Made by a program: the position numbers and the translations under genes. A stretch of DNA of 62,361 nt from Salinarimonas soli (GTDB lineage: Bacteria > Pseudomonadota > Alphaproteobacteria > Rhizobiales > Beijerinckiaceae). The stretch spans positions 104,247 to 166,607 of the forward strand of contig NZ_VUOA01000016.1 of assembly GCF_008386575.1 (NCBI RefSeq), read 5' to 3'. Below are positions 8,513-17,701 of this stretch, piece after piece (within the stretch, counting starts at the first letter, position 1; each line of letters begins with the position of its first letter). The notes under the pieces were generated by a model. It was not told where the DNA came from. It was given only the letters and a program-made list of their open reading frames with translations, and ran no database searches.

Positions 8513-9297
8513 ATGGACGGACGAAGCGTCGCCCTGATCGGCTACGGGGCGATCGGACGGGCCCTCGCGGGATTGCTGGGAGGCGAGCCGCGCCTCGCGG
8601 CCGTGCTGGTGCGCGACACGGGCGTGCCGGCCGCCCGGGCAGGCCTGCCGGAGAGCGTGCGGGTGACGAGCGACGTTCGCGAGCTTCTCGCCGAGGAACC
8701 CGATCTCGTGGTCGAGTGCGCGGGGCAGAGGGCGGTGGCGGACCACGCCCGCCCGATCCTCACGGCCGGCGTCCCGTTGATGGTGACCTCCACGGGCGCG
8801 CTCGCCACGCCGGGGCTCCTCGACGAGCTCACCGCGCTCGGGGGCAGATCCTGGTGCCGGCCGGGGCCATCGCGGGGCTCGACGGCCTGGGTACCCTGAA
8901 GGCGGCAGGCCTGCATGCCGTCACCTACACCTCGACGAAGCCGCCGCTCGCGTGGCGCGGAACGCCGGCCGAGCGAACCGTCGATCTGGAGGCTCTCACC
9001 GAGCGGGTCGTGTTCTTCGAGGGCTCGGCACGGGAGGCGGCGCTGCAATTTCCGAAGAACGCCAACCTCGCTGCCACTGTCGCGCTGGCCGGCCTCGGCT
9101 TCGAGCGCACCCGCGTGCGCCTCGTCGCCGATCCGGAGAGTCGGGGCAATACCGGCGAGGTCCGGGCCGAGAGCGAGATCGGCACGCTCGAGGTGACCAT
9201 GGCGGGGCTTGCGAGCACGAACCCGAAGACCTCGGCTTCCGTGGCCTACAACCTCCTGCACGCCATCCGGCAGCGAGGCGCGCGCCTGGTCATCTGA
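8513..9297 (+). pseudogene. L-aspartate dehydrogenase gene interrupted by a one-base frameshift
   Basis: Read in two frames, the product matches NAD(P)-dependent aspartate dehydrogenase (about 261 residues). The first half (ALIGYGAIGRALAGLL, then VVECAGQRAV) is in the frame starting at ATG 8513. The second half (GQILVPAGAIAGLDGLGTLK to NPKTSASVAYNLLHAI) is in the -1 frame. The break lies at the run of five G at 8840-8844: adding one G restores a continuous family-length protein. Either the gene is a recent pseudogene or the base was lost in sequencing. The family makes iminoaspartate for NAD synthesis or deaminates aspartate. Confidence 0.75.
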
Positions 9298-9527
9298 GTG
9301 CTATCAACGCAGGTGGGTCAGTTCGGCCCGTAGGTGGCGAGCGCCAAGAGAGCGGCGGTGGAACCGAGCCAAGCAATACCAATCCAGAGCAATGAAACCT
9401 CCCGAAAAATGAGCCGCCGGGCCGATCCCGCCTGATTCGCGGACCCTTCGACGGCGGGGGAGGATTAGGAGCACGCGCGAACCGTGACCATCCGGCGCAT
9501 CCCCCAGCGGGAAAATCCGTAACGCGC

Positions 9528-10565
9528 TCAGCCGCTTTCGCGCTCGATCAGCTCGAAGCCGAGATCCAGCACGGCGGGTCCGGACGCGTCGCCCTCGAAC
9601 CGCGCGAGCAGCGCGTCGGCGATGCGGCGGCCGATCTCGCGGCGTGGGGGGCGAACGGTGGTCAGCAAGGGCACGCTCTCGGCCGCGAAGTCGAGGTCGC
9701 CGAAGCCGCACAGGCGCAGCCGCTCGGGCACCGCGATCCCGCGCCGCCGACACTCGAAGAGCGCGCCGAGCGCCATGACGTCGTTGGAGAAGAACGCGGC
9801 ATCGACCCCTGGCTGCTCGTCGAGGAGCCGCGCCAAGCCCTGCGCGCCGGTGGCGACCTGCGGTCGCTCGGCGAGGCTCACGGTCACTGCATCGGTACCC
9901 CCCGCCGACGCCTCGGCGAGGAAGCCCGCGCCGCGCTCCAGGGCGCGCAGGTCGCGGTCCAGAGCGGCGCCGACGAAGGCAAGCCGCGTCGCGCCGCGTG
10001 ACCGAAAGTGACGGGCCACCGCCCGCCCGACCTCGCGGTGGGAGAAGCCGACGAGCATGTCGATGGGGCGCTCGCCGAGTTCCCACATCTCGACGACGGG
10101 GATCTCGGCCTCCAGGAGCCGGCGCAGGGTGAGCTTCGAATGGTGCCGGCCGGTGAGCACGATCGCGGCGGGGGACCAGGCGAGGTAGGAGGCGACGAGG
10201 GCCTCCTCCCGCTCCGTCGAGTAGCCGCTGTGGCCGAGCATCAGCTGGTAGCCCCGGTCGGCGAGGCGCTCGCCCAGGGCCTCGACGGTCTCGGAGAAGA
10301 ACGAGTTCATGATGGAGGGCACGATGATGCCCACCGTGCGGCTGCGCGCGCTCGCAAGCCCGCCCGCCATGAGGTTCGGCACATAGGCCAGCCGCTCGAT
10401 CGCCTCGTCGATACGCGTCCGGAGCTCAGGCGAGACGATGTCGGGCTGGCGTAGCGCCCGCGACACGGTGGAGGTCGACACGCCGGCAAGGCGCGCCACG
10501 TCCGCCATGCGCGAGCGGTTCACGCCCCGGCGCCGGCCCTCGTCGGCGATGCGCGGCTCGCTCAA
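9528..10565 (-). CDS. LacI-family transcriptional regulator
   Basis: This 345-residue regulator has an N-terminal LacI helix-turn-helix (MADVARLAGVSTSTVSRALR, about 20-39), the hinge helix VPNLMAGGLASARSRTVG, and a periplasmic-binding-protein-like effector domain with the family's IVPSIMNSFFSETVEALGE start. The C-terminus most resembles GntR-like LacI proteins that sense sugar acids. It ends the minus-strand operon with an aldolase and a sugar-acid dehydratase, overlapping the aldolase by 4 nt, so it probably represses them. Candidate operators lie upstream of the dehydratase. Confidence 0.9.
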   Translation of the reverse strand: MSEPRIADEGRRRGVNRSRMADVARLAGVSTSTVSRALRQPDIVSPELRTRIDEAIERLAYVPNLMAGGLASARSRTVGIIVPSIMNSFFSETVEALGERLADRGYQLMLGHSGYSTEREEALVASYLAWSPAAIVLTGRHHSKLTLRRLLEAEIPVVEMWELGERPIDMLVGFSHREVGRAVARHFRSRGATRLAFVGAALDRDLRALERGAGFLAEASAGGTDAVTVSLAERPQVATGAQGLARLLDEQPGVDAAFFSNDVMALGALFECRRRGIAVPERLRLCGFGDLDFAAESVPLLTTVRPPRREIGRRIADALLARFEGDASGPAVLDLGFELIERESG

Positions 10566-11335
10566 GCGCCGCCGTCCCGCATGAGGCCGACGAGCTCGCG
10601 GCCCCGGCCCGTCACCATGGCGAGGTCCGACGACACGGCCGACCAGGTGTAGCCGTAGTCGAGGAAGCGACGCGCCATCTCAGGGTTCGGCGCCACGATG
10701 CCGACCGGCTTGCCGGCGCGCCCGGCGGCCTCCGCCGCGCCTTGGAGCGCCTTCTGCACGTCGGGATGGCCGATCTGGCCGATGAGGCCGAGGCTCGCCG
10801 AGAGGTCGGCCGGGCCGACGAAGAGGCAATCCACCCCGTCCACCGCCGCGATGTCCGGCAGCGCCTCCACGGCCTGCATGGTCTCGAGCTGGAGGATCAC
10901 GCAGAGCTCGTCGGCGGCGCGGTGCAGGTAGTCCTTCACGGCACCGAAGCGCGAGGCGCGGTGCATGGCGGCGACGCCCCGGATGCCGTGGGGCGGATAG
11001 CGGGTCGAGGCGACCGCGGCGCGCGCCTCGTCGGCGTTCTGGACGAAGGGGAACATGAGGCTCTGGGCACCGGAATCGAGCACGCGCTTGACCAGGACCG
11101 GGTCGTTCCAGGGCAGGCGCACCACGCTCGTGGCGGGCGTCCCGGCGACCGCCTGGAGGAGGGGGAAGAGCACGGAGACGTCGACGATCGTGTGCTCCAT
11201 GTCGAGCACCAGGAAGTCGAAGCCGGAGCAGCCCAGGGCCTCGGCGATGACGGGGCTCGCGCTCATCATCCAGGTGCCCGCCATGGGGCGGCGCTCAGTG
11301 AGGGCCTGCTTGAAGGCGTTGCGGGGCAGGTCCAT
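10562..11335 (-). CDS. HpcH/HpaI-family aldolase (2-keto-3-deoxy acid type)
   Basis: The 257-residue class II aldolase cleaves 2-keto-3-deoxy acids to pyruvate plus an aldehyde. Conserved blocks are the GFDFLVLDMEH start, the RLPWND arginine, CVILQLETMQAVE with the metal-binding Glu, and DCLFVGPADLSASLG with the metal-binding Asp. It sits between a sugar-acid dehydratase (gap 1 nt) and a LacI regulator. It therefore likely completes the dehydratase's pathway, e.g. 2-keto-3-deoxy-pentonate to pyruvate and glycolaldehyde. The exact substrate is inferred from context. Confidence 0.88.
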   Translation of the reverse strand: MDLPRNAFKQALTERRPMAGTWMMSASPVIAEALGCSGFDFLVLDMEHTIVDVSVLFPLLQAVAGTPATSVVRLPWNDPVLVKRVLDSGAQSLMFPFVQNADEARAAVASTRYPPHGIRGVAAMHRASRFGAVKDYLHRAADELCVILQLETMQAVEALPDIAAVDGVDCLFVGPADLSASLGLIGQIGHPDVQKALQGAAEAAGRAGKPVGIVAPNPEMARRFLDYGYTWSAVSSDLAMVTGRGRELVGLMRDGGA

Positions 11336-11336
11336 G

Positions 11337-13064
11337 TCAGAAGATCTCCGGCTCCGGCGTCGGCGCGCCGGCTTCGAGGAAGTCGAAGTCGCAGCCCTTG
11401 TCGGCCTGGCTCACATGCCGCTGGTAGAGCATCGTGTAGCCCCGCTCGTAGCGCGGCGCCGGCGGCGTCCAGGCCTCCCGTCGGCGCGCGAGCTCGGCGT
11501 CGTCCACGAGCATGTCGAGCCGGCGGTTCTCCACGTCGAGCACGATCTCGTCGCCCGTCCGCACGAGGGCGAGCGGGCCGCCCACATGGGATTCCGGCGC
11601 GATGTGGAGGACGCAGGTGCCGTAATGGGTGCCGCTCATGCGGGCGTCCGAGAGCCGGACCATGTCGCGTACGCCCCGGTCGAGAAGCTTCTTCGGGATG
11701 GGCAGCGCGCCCCATTCCGGCATGCCCGGCGCCCCCACGGGCCCGGCGCCGCGCAGCACGAGCACGGTGGTCTCGTCCACGTCGAGGGCGGGGTCGTCGA
11801 TGCGCCGGCTCAGCTCCGCGTGGCTGTCGAAGACGAGGGCGCGGCCCCGATGGTTGAGGAGCGCCGGGGTGGCGGCGGACGGCTTCATGGCCGCTCCGTC
11901 GGGGCAGAGGTTGCCGCGCAGGATCGCGATGGCCGGCACGGTGGTGACGGGCCGGTCGAGGGGACGGATCACCTCGTCGTCCCACACCTTGGCGCGGCCT
12001 ACGCTCTCGCCGATGGGCCGGCCGGTCACGGTGAGGCAGGACAGGTCGAGACGGTCCTGGATGCGCGAGAGGAGGGCCGGGAGGCCGCCCGCGAAGTACA
12101 CGTCCTCCATGAGGAAGGTGCCGGCGGGAAACACGTTGGCAAGCACGGGGGTGCGCCGGGCTGCCTCGTCGAAGGCGTCGAGGGGGAGGGCGACGCCCGC
12201 CCGGGCCGCCACGGCGACGAGGTGGATGAGGGCGTTCGTCGAGCCGCCGAGCGCCGCCTGGACCTCGACGGCGTTGCGCACGGACGCCTCGGTGACGATC
12301 CGGTTCGGGGTCAGGTCCTCCCACACCATGTCGACGATCCGCTCGCCCACGGCCGAGGCCATCTTGGCGTGCGAGGAATCCACCGCCGGGATGCTCGTCG
12401 CGCCCGGCAGGCACAGGCCCAGGGTCTCGACGATGGAGGTCATCGTCGAGGCGGTGCCCATGGTGTTGCAGGTGCCCGTGGAGCGGGTCGAGATCCCCTC
12501 CAGCTCCAGCCAGTCGTCGTCCGTGATGCGCCCGGCGCGGTACTCGTCCCAGTATTTGCGGGTGTGCGTCCCGGCCCCGATCGTGGTGCCGCGCCAGCGG
12601 CCGCTGAGCATGGGCCCAGCGGGCAGGAAGATGCAGGGCAGGCCCATGCTGATGGCGCCCATGACAAGGCCGGGCGTGGTCTTGTCGCAGCCGCCCATGA
12701 GCACGACGCCGTCCAGCGGATGCTGGCGGATCAGCTCCTCGGCCTCCATCGCGAGCATGTTGCGGTAGAGCATGGTGGTCGGCTTGACGATGACCTCGCC
12801 GAGCGACAGGGCCGGCAGCTCGACGGGAAAGCCCCCGGCCCGGATCACGCCCCGCCGCACCGCCTCCGCGCGGTCGCGCAGGTGGCTGTGGCAGGGGCTC
12901 ATCTCGCTCCAGGTGTTCAGGATGCCGATCACGGGCCGCCCGACGAACTCGTCGCGGCGGAAGCCCATCTGCTGCGTGCGCTGGCGGTGGGCGAAGGCGC
13001 GCATGTCGGAGGCGCCGTACCACCGGGCGCTGCGCAGGCTCTCAGGGCTTCGTCTCGTGCTCAC
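11337..13064 (-). CDS. IlvD/Edd-family sugar-acid dehydratase (L-arabinonate dehydratase-like)
   Basis: The 575-residue Fe-S dehydratase shows the family's NTWSEMSPCHSHLRDRAE, VLMGGCDKTTPG and STGTCNTMGTASTM blocks, which carry the three cluster-ligand cysteines, and the catalytic region RLSDARMSGTHYGT. The length and the RRSPESLRSARWYG N-terminus fit the sugar-acid branch (L-arabinonate/D-xylonate type) rather than dihydroxyacid dehydratase. It is first in an operon with an aldolase and a LacI regulator. It dehydrates an aldonate to the 2-keto-3-deoxy acid. Substrate assignment is tentative. Confidence 0.88.
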   Translation of the reverse strand: MSTRRSPESLRSARWYGASDMRAFAHRQRTQQMGFRRDEFVGRPVIGILNTWSEMSPCHSHLRDRAEAVRRGVIRAGGFPVELPALSLGEVIVKPTTMLYRNMLAMEAEELIRQHPLDGVVLMGGCDKTTPGLVMGAISMGLPCIFLPAGPMLSGRWRGTTIGAGTHTRKYWDEYRAGRITDDDWLELEGISTRSTGTCNTMGTASTMTSIVETLGLCLPGATSIPAVDSSHAKMASAVGERIVDMVWEDLTPNRIVTEASVRNAVEVQAALGGSTNALIHLVAVAARAGVALPLDAFDEAARRTPVLANVFPAGTFLMEDVYFAGGLPALLSRIQDRLDLSCLTVTGRPIGESVGRAKVWDDEVIRPLDRPVTTVPAIAILRGNLCPDGAAMKPSAATPALLNHRGRALVFDSHAELSRRIDDPALDVDETTVLVLRGAGPVGAPGMPEWGALPIPKKLLDRGVRDMVRLSDARMSGTHYGTCVLHIAPESHVGGPLALVRTGDEIVLDVENRRLDMLVDDAELARRREAWTPPAPRYERGYTMLYQRHVSQADKGCDFDFLEAGAPTPEPEIF

Positions 13065-13083
13065 GTCACCTCCACGGGGGCGA

Positions 13084-13097
13084 TGGTACCGCTTTCA
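13084..13097. promoter_or_regulatory. Candidate LacI-family operator 1 upstream of the dehydratase operon
   Basis: TGGTACCGCTTTCA is an imperfect palindrome of the LacI type (TGnnAnCGnTnnCA), 20 bp upstream of the dehydratase start. The in-operon LacI regulator is the natural candidate to bind it. The match is by eye. Confidence 0.5.
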
Positions 13098-13413
13098 AGG
13101 GGCCGGTCAACGCGGGCGCGGACGCCTGGGCGCCCGAGTCGACGGGGTATTCTGATGCTCCCGCGCTCCCCTTTGCAAGCGCTGTCACGTCCTGAATGGC
13201 GCAGGAGGAATGGCAGACCATCGTCCATGTCGTCGCCTTCTTTCGGCGCCGCAGCCCTCGCGGCCACTGCGGCGGCCCGCGGCCACCTGGACAGGCCCGT
13301 CCAGACAATCATGCCCTTCGGCGCGGCCTAGACGACCGGCACGAGGCCTATCGGCCCGATGCGCCCGTGACGCGCCGGCGTATGCCCGATGTGCCACGGA
13401 GGCGGGCGGCGCC
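13098..13413. other. Intergenic region between Nramp gene and dehydratase operon
   Basis: Apart from operator 2 at 13172-13187, I see no gene, strong hairpin or repeat here. It should contain the promoter of the minus-strand dehydratase operon and the 3' end of the Nramp transcript. Confidence 0.5.
13172..13187. promoter_or_regulatory. Candidate LacI-family operator 2
   Basis: TTTGCAAGCGCTGTCA contains the near-palindrome TGCAAGC/GCTGTCA around a central CG. It lies about 88 bp upstream of operator 1. Two spaced sites would allow cooperative or looping repression, but the halves differ from operator 1, so confidence is low. Confidence 0.35.
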
Positions 13414-14766
13414 CTAAGCTCCCAGGACGAAATCGGCGACGAGCTTCACGTTCAGCCCCACGATCGCCGCCGCGATGAGGCAGGCGAGGGCGACGAGCCA
13501 GGCGGGTGCCACGAGGGGGCCCATCTTGGCGCGGCTCGCGGTGAACATCACGAGGGGGACGACGGCGAAGGAGAGCTGGAGCGAGAGCACCACCTGGCTC
13601 AGGATGAGGAGCCGCGCGGTGCCGCTGTCCCCGTACCAGATCGTCACCGCGGCGGCGGGCACGATCGCCACCATGCGGGTGATGAGGCGGCGCAGCCAGG
13701 GCGGGAGGCGGATGTCGAGGAAGCCCTCCATCACGGCCTGGCCCGCCAGCGTCGCCGTCACGGTGGAGTTGAGCCCGCAGCACAGGAGCGCGATGCCGAA
13801 CAGCGTCGGCGCGATGGCGGCGCCAAGGAGCGGCGAGAGGAGGTTGTAGGCGTCGCCGAGCTCCGCGACCTCCTTGCGTCCCGTGGCGTGGAACGCCGCC
13901 GCGGCGAGGATCAGGATCGCGGCGTTGATGAGGAGCGCGAACATCAGCGCCACCGTCGAATCGATGGTCGCGAAGGTGAGCGCCTGGCGCTTCTCAGGGA
14001 TCGTGGACCCATAGGCGCGGGTCTGCACGATGGCCGAATGGAGATAGAGGTTGTGCGGCATCACCGTCGCGCCGAGGATCCCGAGCGCCAGGTAGAGCAT
14101 CTCGGGGTTCGTGACGATCTCGGTGGTCGGCGCGAAACCCCGCAGCACGGCGCCCCATTCGGGATCCGCGAGCACGATCTGCGCCCCGAAGCACAGGGCG
14201 ATGACGCCGAGCAGCGTCACGATCATCACCTCCAGGTACCGGAAGCCGAGCTTCTGGAGGTAGAGGATCAGGAACACGTCGAGCGCCGTGACGAGCACCC
14301 CGATCTCGAGCGGCAGGCCGAACAGCAGGTTGAGCCCGACCGCCGTGCCGATCACCTCGGCAAGGTCGGTCGCCACGATGGCGAGCTCCGCCATGAGCCA
14401 GAGCGGGTAGGCGACCGCCTTCGGGAACGCGTCGCGGCAGGCCTGGGCGAGGTCGCGGCCCGACGCGATGGCAAGGCGCGCGCAAAGCGCTTGCAGCACG
14501 ATCGCCATCACGTTGGAGACGAGCGCGACGGCGAGCAGCGTGTAGCCGAAGCGCGAGCCCCCGGCGATGGAGGTGGCCCAGTTGCCCGGGTCCATGTAGC
14601 CCACCGCCACCAGGTAGCCCGGCCCGAGGAAAGCGGCGAGCTTGCGCAGGTTGCTGCCGCCCCGGGGCACGGACACCGAGCGGTAGACGTCGGCCAGGGG
14701 CGCATCCCGGCGCGGATGCCGCCACCCGGTGAGGCCGTCGTCGGGGTCGTTCGTGCGGGTGTCCAA
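13414..14766 (-). CDS. mntH: Nramp-family divalent metal (Mn2+) transporter
   Basis: The proton-coupled importer has about 11 membrane helices. The TM1 metal-site motif [12 protein letters not shown] and the TM6 motif MPHNLYLHS are intact, as expected for Mn2+/Fe2+ uptake. I chose the TTG start at 14766 (450 residues). GGAG sits 6 nt upstream, and a perfect-looking Mur/Fur box at 14787-14803 would fall inside the coding region if the longer ATG start at 14841 were used. It stands alone. Mn, Fe or Mur/Fur control is predicted from the box. Confidence 0.88.
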   Translation of the reverse strand: MDTRTNDPDDGLTGWRHPRRDAPLADVYRSVSVPRGGSNLRKLAAFLGPGYLVAVGYMDPGNWATSIAGGSRFGYTLLAVALVSNVMAIVLQALCARLAIASGRDLAQACRDAFPKAVAYPLWLMAELAIVATDLAEVIGTAVGLNLLFGLPLEIGVLVTALDVFLILYLQKLGFRYLEVMIVTLLGVIALCFGAQIVLADPEWGAVLRGFAPTTEIVTNPEMLYLALGILGATVMPHNLYLHSAIVQTRAYGSTIPEKRQALTFATIDSTVALMFALLINAAILILAAAAFHATGRKEVAELGDAYNLLSPLLGAAIAPTLFGIALLCCGLNSTVTATLAGQAVMEGFLDIRLPPWLRRLITRMVAIVPAAAVTIWYGDSGTARLLILSQVVLSLQLSFAVVPLVMFTASRAKMGPLVAPAWLVALACLIAAAIVGLNVKLVADFVLGA

Positions 14767-14786
14767 GGCGCGCTCCGGTCCGGCAA

Positions 14787-14803
14787 TTGCAAATGATTTG
14801 CAA
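14787..14803. promoter_or_regulatory. Mur/Fur-type metal-responsive operator
   Basis: TTGCAAATGATTTGCAA is a 17-bp palindrome, perfect apart from its centre. It resembles the TGCAAAT-ATTTGCA boxes known for the manganese-sensing Fur homologue Mur in Alphaproteobacteria. It lies 21 bp upstream of the chosen Nramp start, placed for Mn-dependent repression. Confidence 0.7.
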
Positions 14804-14857
14804 CAGCGTCGCACGGCTCGGCTCCGCTGTGAAGCCGTCATGCCGGCGCAGGCGGCC

Positions 14858-15436
14858 TCAGCGCCCGACCAGGCGCAGGATTCCCCGGCGGATCGAGGCC
14901 GCGAGCGCCACGACGCCGTCCCGGATCCGGGCGAGCAGGCGGCGCAGGCCGATGGCGGTGATCCACGCCCCGACCGCCGACCGGACGCTCACGAACCAGC
15001 CCCAGATCACGGCGAACCAGCGCAGGGTGAGAAGCTGCGGTAGGCCGGCATGGAGGATGCGCTCGACGAGGAGCAGGCTCACGGCATGCCCCACGACCTG
15101 GAGCCCCACGCCCCAGGCGATGCGCCCGGTGCCGAGCGCGTAGAGGCCGGCGATCTTCAGGGGCTCGGCCACGAGGAACGGCACGGCGAGCACCGCGAGC
15201 ACGCCGTAGGGCGGCAGGCGGCGGACCAAATCGGCAAGCGCGGCGAGGAAGGGCAGCCCCGCGATGGCGCGCCAGACCGGGGCGCCGACGAACGCCACCA
15301 ATTCCTGGAGCAGGATCGCGGCGGCGAAGATCCCGCGCAGGACCAGTCCGAGGCCCCGCAGCAGGGGAGCGAGCGCCCGGCGCACCGGGGAGAGGGACGT
15401 TACGGGCGGGCTGCCGCGCGTCGGCTCACCGGCCAT
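14858..15436 (-). CDS. Membrane protein of unknown function
   Basis: I do not recognise a family for this 192-residue protein. It has several hydrophobic helices (about 30-52, 78-100, 105-125 and 138-160) and a basic C-terminus ([12 protein letters not shown] to [10 protein letters not shown]). It overlaps the 3' end of the cyclopropane synthase gene by 11 nt, so the two are probably co-expressed. A role in membrane adaptation is only guilt by association. Confidence 0.65.
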   Translation of the reverse strand: MAGEPTRGSPPVTSLSPVRRALAPLLRGLGLVLRGIFAAAILLQELVAFVGAPVWRAIAGLPFLAALADLVRRLPPYGVLAVLAVPFLVAEPLKIAGLYALGTGRIAWGVGLQVVGHAVSLLLVERILHAGLPQLLTLRWFAVIWGWFVSVRSAVGAWITAIGLRRLLARIRDGVVALAASIRRGILRLVGR

Positions 15437-16745
15437 CCGAGATGTCCGCGTAGAGATCGGCGCGGGAGGAGGGGACGCCCGAGGCGCCCTTGGTGCGCTT
15501 CGACGCCAGCGTCTGGTTGACGCCGATGACGCCGCGCTCGAAGGCGAGCGACACGCCCGCGAGATAGAGCATCCAGGTGCGCGTCTTTTCCGGGCCGACC
15601 TCGGCCTCCGCCCGCTCGCGGTTGGCGCGCAGGTTCTCCCACCAGAGGCGCGTGGTGCGCTGGTAGTGCTCGCGCCAGGCCTCCACGTCGTGCACCTCGA
15701 AGCCGAAGCGCTCCAGGTTCGTCACCGACATGCCGAGATGGTCGAGCTCGGCGCCGGGGAAGATGTGGCGCATGATCGCCCGCGCCTCGGGCCGCGTGCG
15801 GCGGAACGCCTTGTCGGAGCGCTTGGCGCGCCTGGCGATGGTGTGATGGAGGTAGAGCCCCCGCGGCCGCAGCAGCCGGTGCACGGCGCGGAAGTAGGTC
15901 GGGTGGTTGGCGATGCCGACGTGCTCGAACATGCCGATGGACGAGATCTTGTCGAACTCGCCCTCCAGCCGGCTGTAATCCTCCAGCCGCACCTCGACCC
16001 GGCCCTGGAGCCCCAGCGCCTTGATCTTCTCCCGCGCGAGCGCCGCCTGCTCCTCGGCGAGGGTCACGCCGAGCGCGCTGACGCCGTAATGCTGCGCCGC
16101 GTGGCAGATGAGGGCTCCCCAGCCGCAGCCGATGTCGAGAAGCCGCTCGCCGGGCTTCAGGCGGAGCTTGCGGCAGATCATGTCGAGCTTGTCGCGCTGG
16201 GCGCGGGCGAGGTCGTCGTGCCAGTCGGGCTGGAAGTACGCGCAGGTGTAGACCATCTCCGGATCGAGGAAGAGCCGGTAGAACTCGTTCGAGACGTCGT
16301 AGTGGAAGGCGATGTTCGTCTTGTTCGTCTCGGGCCGCCCGTCCTGGCCGCCGGTCTGGCCCCGCGGCGCGTCGAGGGGGCGGGGCATGTCGGCGGGCGC
16401 GCGCAGGAATTTCGCCGCGACGCCGAGCACCCGGAGCTTGCCGATTCCCGCGAGCCGCCGCCGCAGCTTGCCCTGGGGGCGCTGTGCCGCGAGATCGAAG
16501 ATCGTGCCGTTCCTCAGGTCGAGGAGGCCCGAGACGTGGGCGTTGAGGAGGGTGTCGAGAGTCGGGCGGCGCAGGAGCGCCGCGATCACGCTCTCGCGCG
16601 CGATCACGAGCCGCATCGCGTCGTCCGTCAGCGAAGCCGGGATCCGCGAGCCGTCCCACAGCTCGAAGCCGAAGGCGAGATCGAGCGCCCGGTGCACCTC
16701 CTCCAGTAGGCTCCTGATGGCCTGAAGCCGGTTGTCCCCGCTCAT
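15426..16745 (-). CDS. cfa: Cyclopropane-fatty-acyl-phospholipid synthase
   Basis: This enzyme adds a methylene group from SAM across unsaturated acyl chains of phospholipids. It has the typical N-terminal half, then NIAFHYDVSNEFYRLFLD, CAYFQPDW, the SAM motif LLDIGCGWGALICHAA, and ISSIGMFEHVG with the conserved Glu-His. The ATG at 16745 (439 residues) was chosen for its spacing from GAGAGA. Another ATG lies 6 nt upstream. It is followed by an overlapping membrane-protein gene. The role is membrane stress tolerance in the family. Confidence 0.92.
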   Translation of the reverse strand: MSGDNRLQAIRSLLEEVHRALDLAFGFELWDGSRIPASLTDDAMRLVIARESVIAALLRRPTLDTLLNAHVSGLLDLRNGTIFDLAAQRPQGKLRRRLAGIGKLRVLGVAAKFLRAPADMPRPLDAPRGQTGGQDGRPETNKTNIAFHYDVSNEFYRLFLDPEMVYTCAYFQPDWHDDLARAQRDKLDMICRKLRLKPGERLLDIGCGWGALICHAAQHYGVSALGVTLAEEQAALAREKIKALGLQGRVEVRLEDYSRLEGEFDKISSIGMFEHVGIANHPTYFRAVHRLLRPRGLYLHHTIARRAKRSDKAFRRTRPEARAIMRHIFPGAELDHLGMSVTNLERFGFEVHDVEAWREHYQRTTRLWWENLRANRERAEAEVGPEKTRTWMLYLAGVSLAFERGVIGVNQTLASKRTKGASGVPSSRADLYADISDGR

Positions 16746-17039
16746 GAACATGCTCTCTCGTTGACGACGCGCGGCACCATAGGCCGCCAAGTGCGCGGAT
16801 GCGAGGGCCGAGCGCCACGCGGCGCGAGCCGTCCTCCCGGCTGTCGCACGGCAGGTTCCCGGGCGGGGCCCGGCCGCCGCCGCAAGCCACCGCGCCGTTG
16901 CCGCCTCGCCGAAAACAGCGACGTTTCATGATCTTGCCGCGGCACGATGCACCCATCCCGGCGCGTCGTTTTGTCAGGCCTCTCGCCGGAACTTGCCAGG
17001 ACTTGCCGGCTTCACCGGATCTATCTCGTGGAGCCCCGC

Positions 17040-17597
17040 ATGACCCTTGAAACCGATCTCGTCCGCCGTCGCATCCTGTTCACCGGCCTCATGTTCGGCC
17101 TCGTCACGCCGGCCATGGCCCAGAGCGTTCCCCCGGTCACCGGCTCGCCCTTGAGCGACGACCTCTACCAGGGTCGCGCGCTCTCGACGGGTGGCCTGGC
17201 CCTGGAGACGAGCCGCATCGCGCTTGCCAAGTCCCCGAGCCCGGCGGTGCGGGCCTTCGCGCAGGAGGAGATCAACGAGCAGCTCGCGTTCCGCCAGGCC
17301 TTCGCCCGCGCCGCCGCGACGACGGGCTCGGTGCCGCGCCTCCCCGCCGACCAGGCTGCCGGCCTCTCGGCGCGCGACGCGACCGTGCTCCAGCTGCACC
17401 AGACGGGCTCCGCCGGCACGCCGTTCGACAAGCTCTATGTGGGCACCCAGATCGACGGGCACCGCGAGCTGCGGCTCCTGAACCAGGGCTACGCCGCCAA
17501 CGGCTCCGATCCGACGCTCGCCGCGATCGCAACCCAGGCCCTCCCGCTGATCGACCGCCATCTCGCGATCCTGCAGGACATCAACAACGCATCCTGA
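17040..17597 (+). CDS. DUF4142 domain protein, exported
   Basis: The 185-residue protein has a Tat-like signal peptide (VRRRILFTGLMFGLVTPAMA, cleavage after AMA about residue 27). A helical DUF4142 domain follows, with periodic Leu/Ala and the LALETSRIALAKS and FAQEEINEQLAF helices. It would act in the periplasm or outer envelope. The function of DUF4142 is not known; many members respond to stress. It is separated from the carotenoid oxygenase gene by 104 nt containing a long hairpin. Confidence 0.75.
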   Translation: MTLETDLVRRRILFTGLMFGLVTPAMAQSVPPVTGSPLSDDLYQGRALSTGGLALETSRIALAKSPSPAVRAFAQEEINEQLAFRQAFARAAATTGSVPRLPADQAAGLSARDATVLQLHQTGSAGTPFDKLYVGTQIDGHRELRLLNQGYAANGSDPTLAAIATQALPLIDRHLAILQDINNAS

Positions 17598-17605
17598 AAC
17601 CGAGC

Positions 17606-17637
17606 GCGTCCCTGCCCATATGACGGGGCGGGGACGC
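17606..17637 (+). terminator. Long hairpin after the DUF4142 gene
   Basis: Twelve pairs (GCGTCCCTGCCC at 17606-17617 with GGGCGGGGACGC at 17626-17637, one G-T wobble) form a very stable stem 9 nt after the stop codon. No T-run follows, so it may be a weak terminator or an mRNA-stabilising element. Confidence 0.5.
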
Positions 17638-17701
17638 ATCGGCACTTGGGATCGTGCGGCGGCGTCGCCCGTTTCCCGTCCGACCCAGACCGAGGCATGG
17701 C

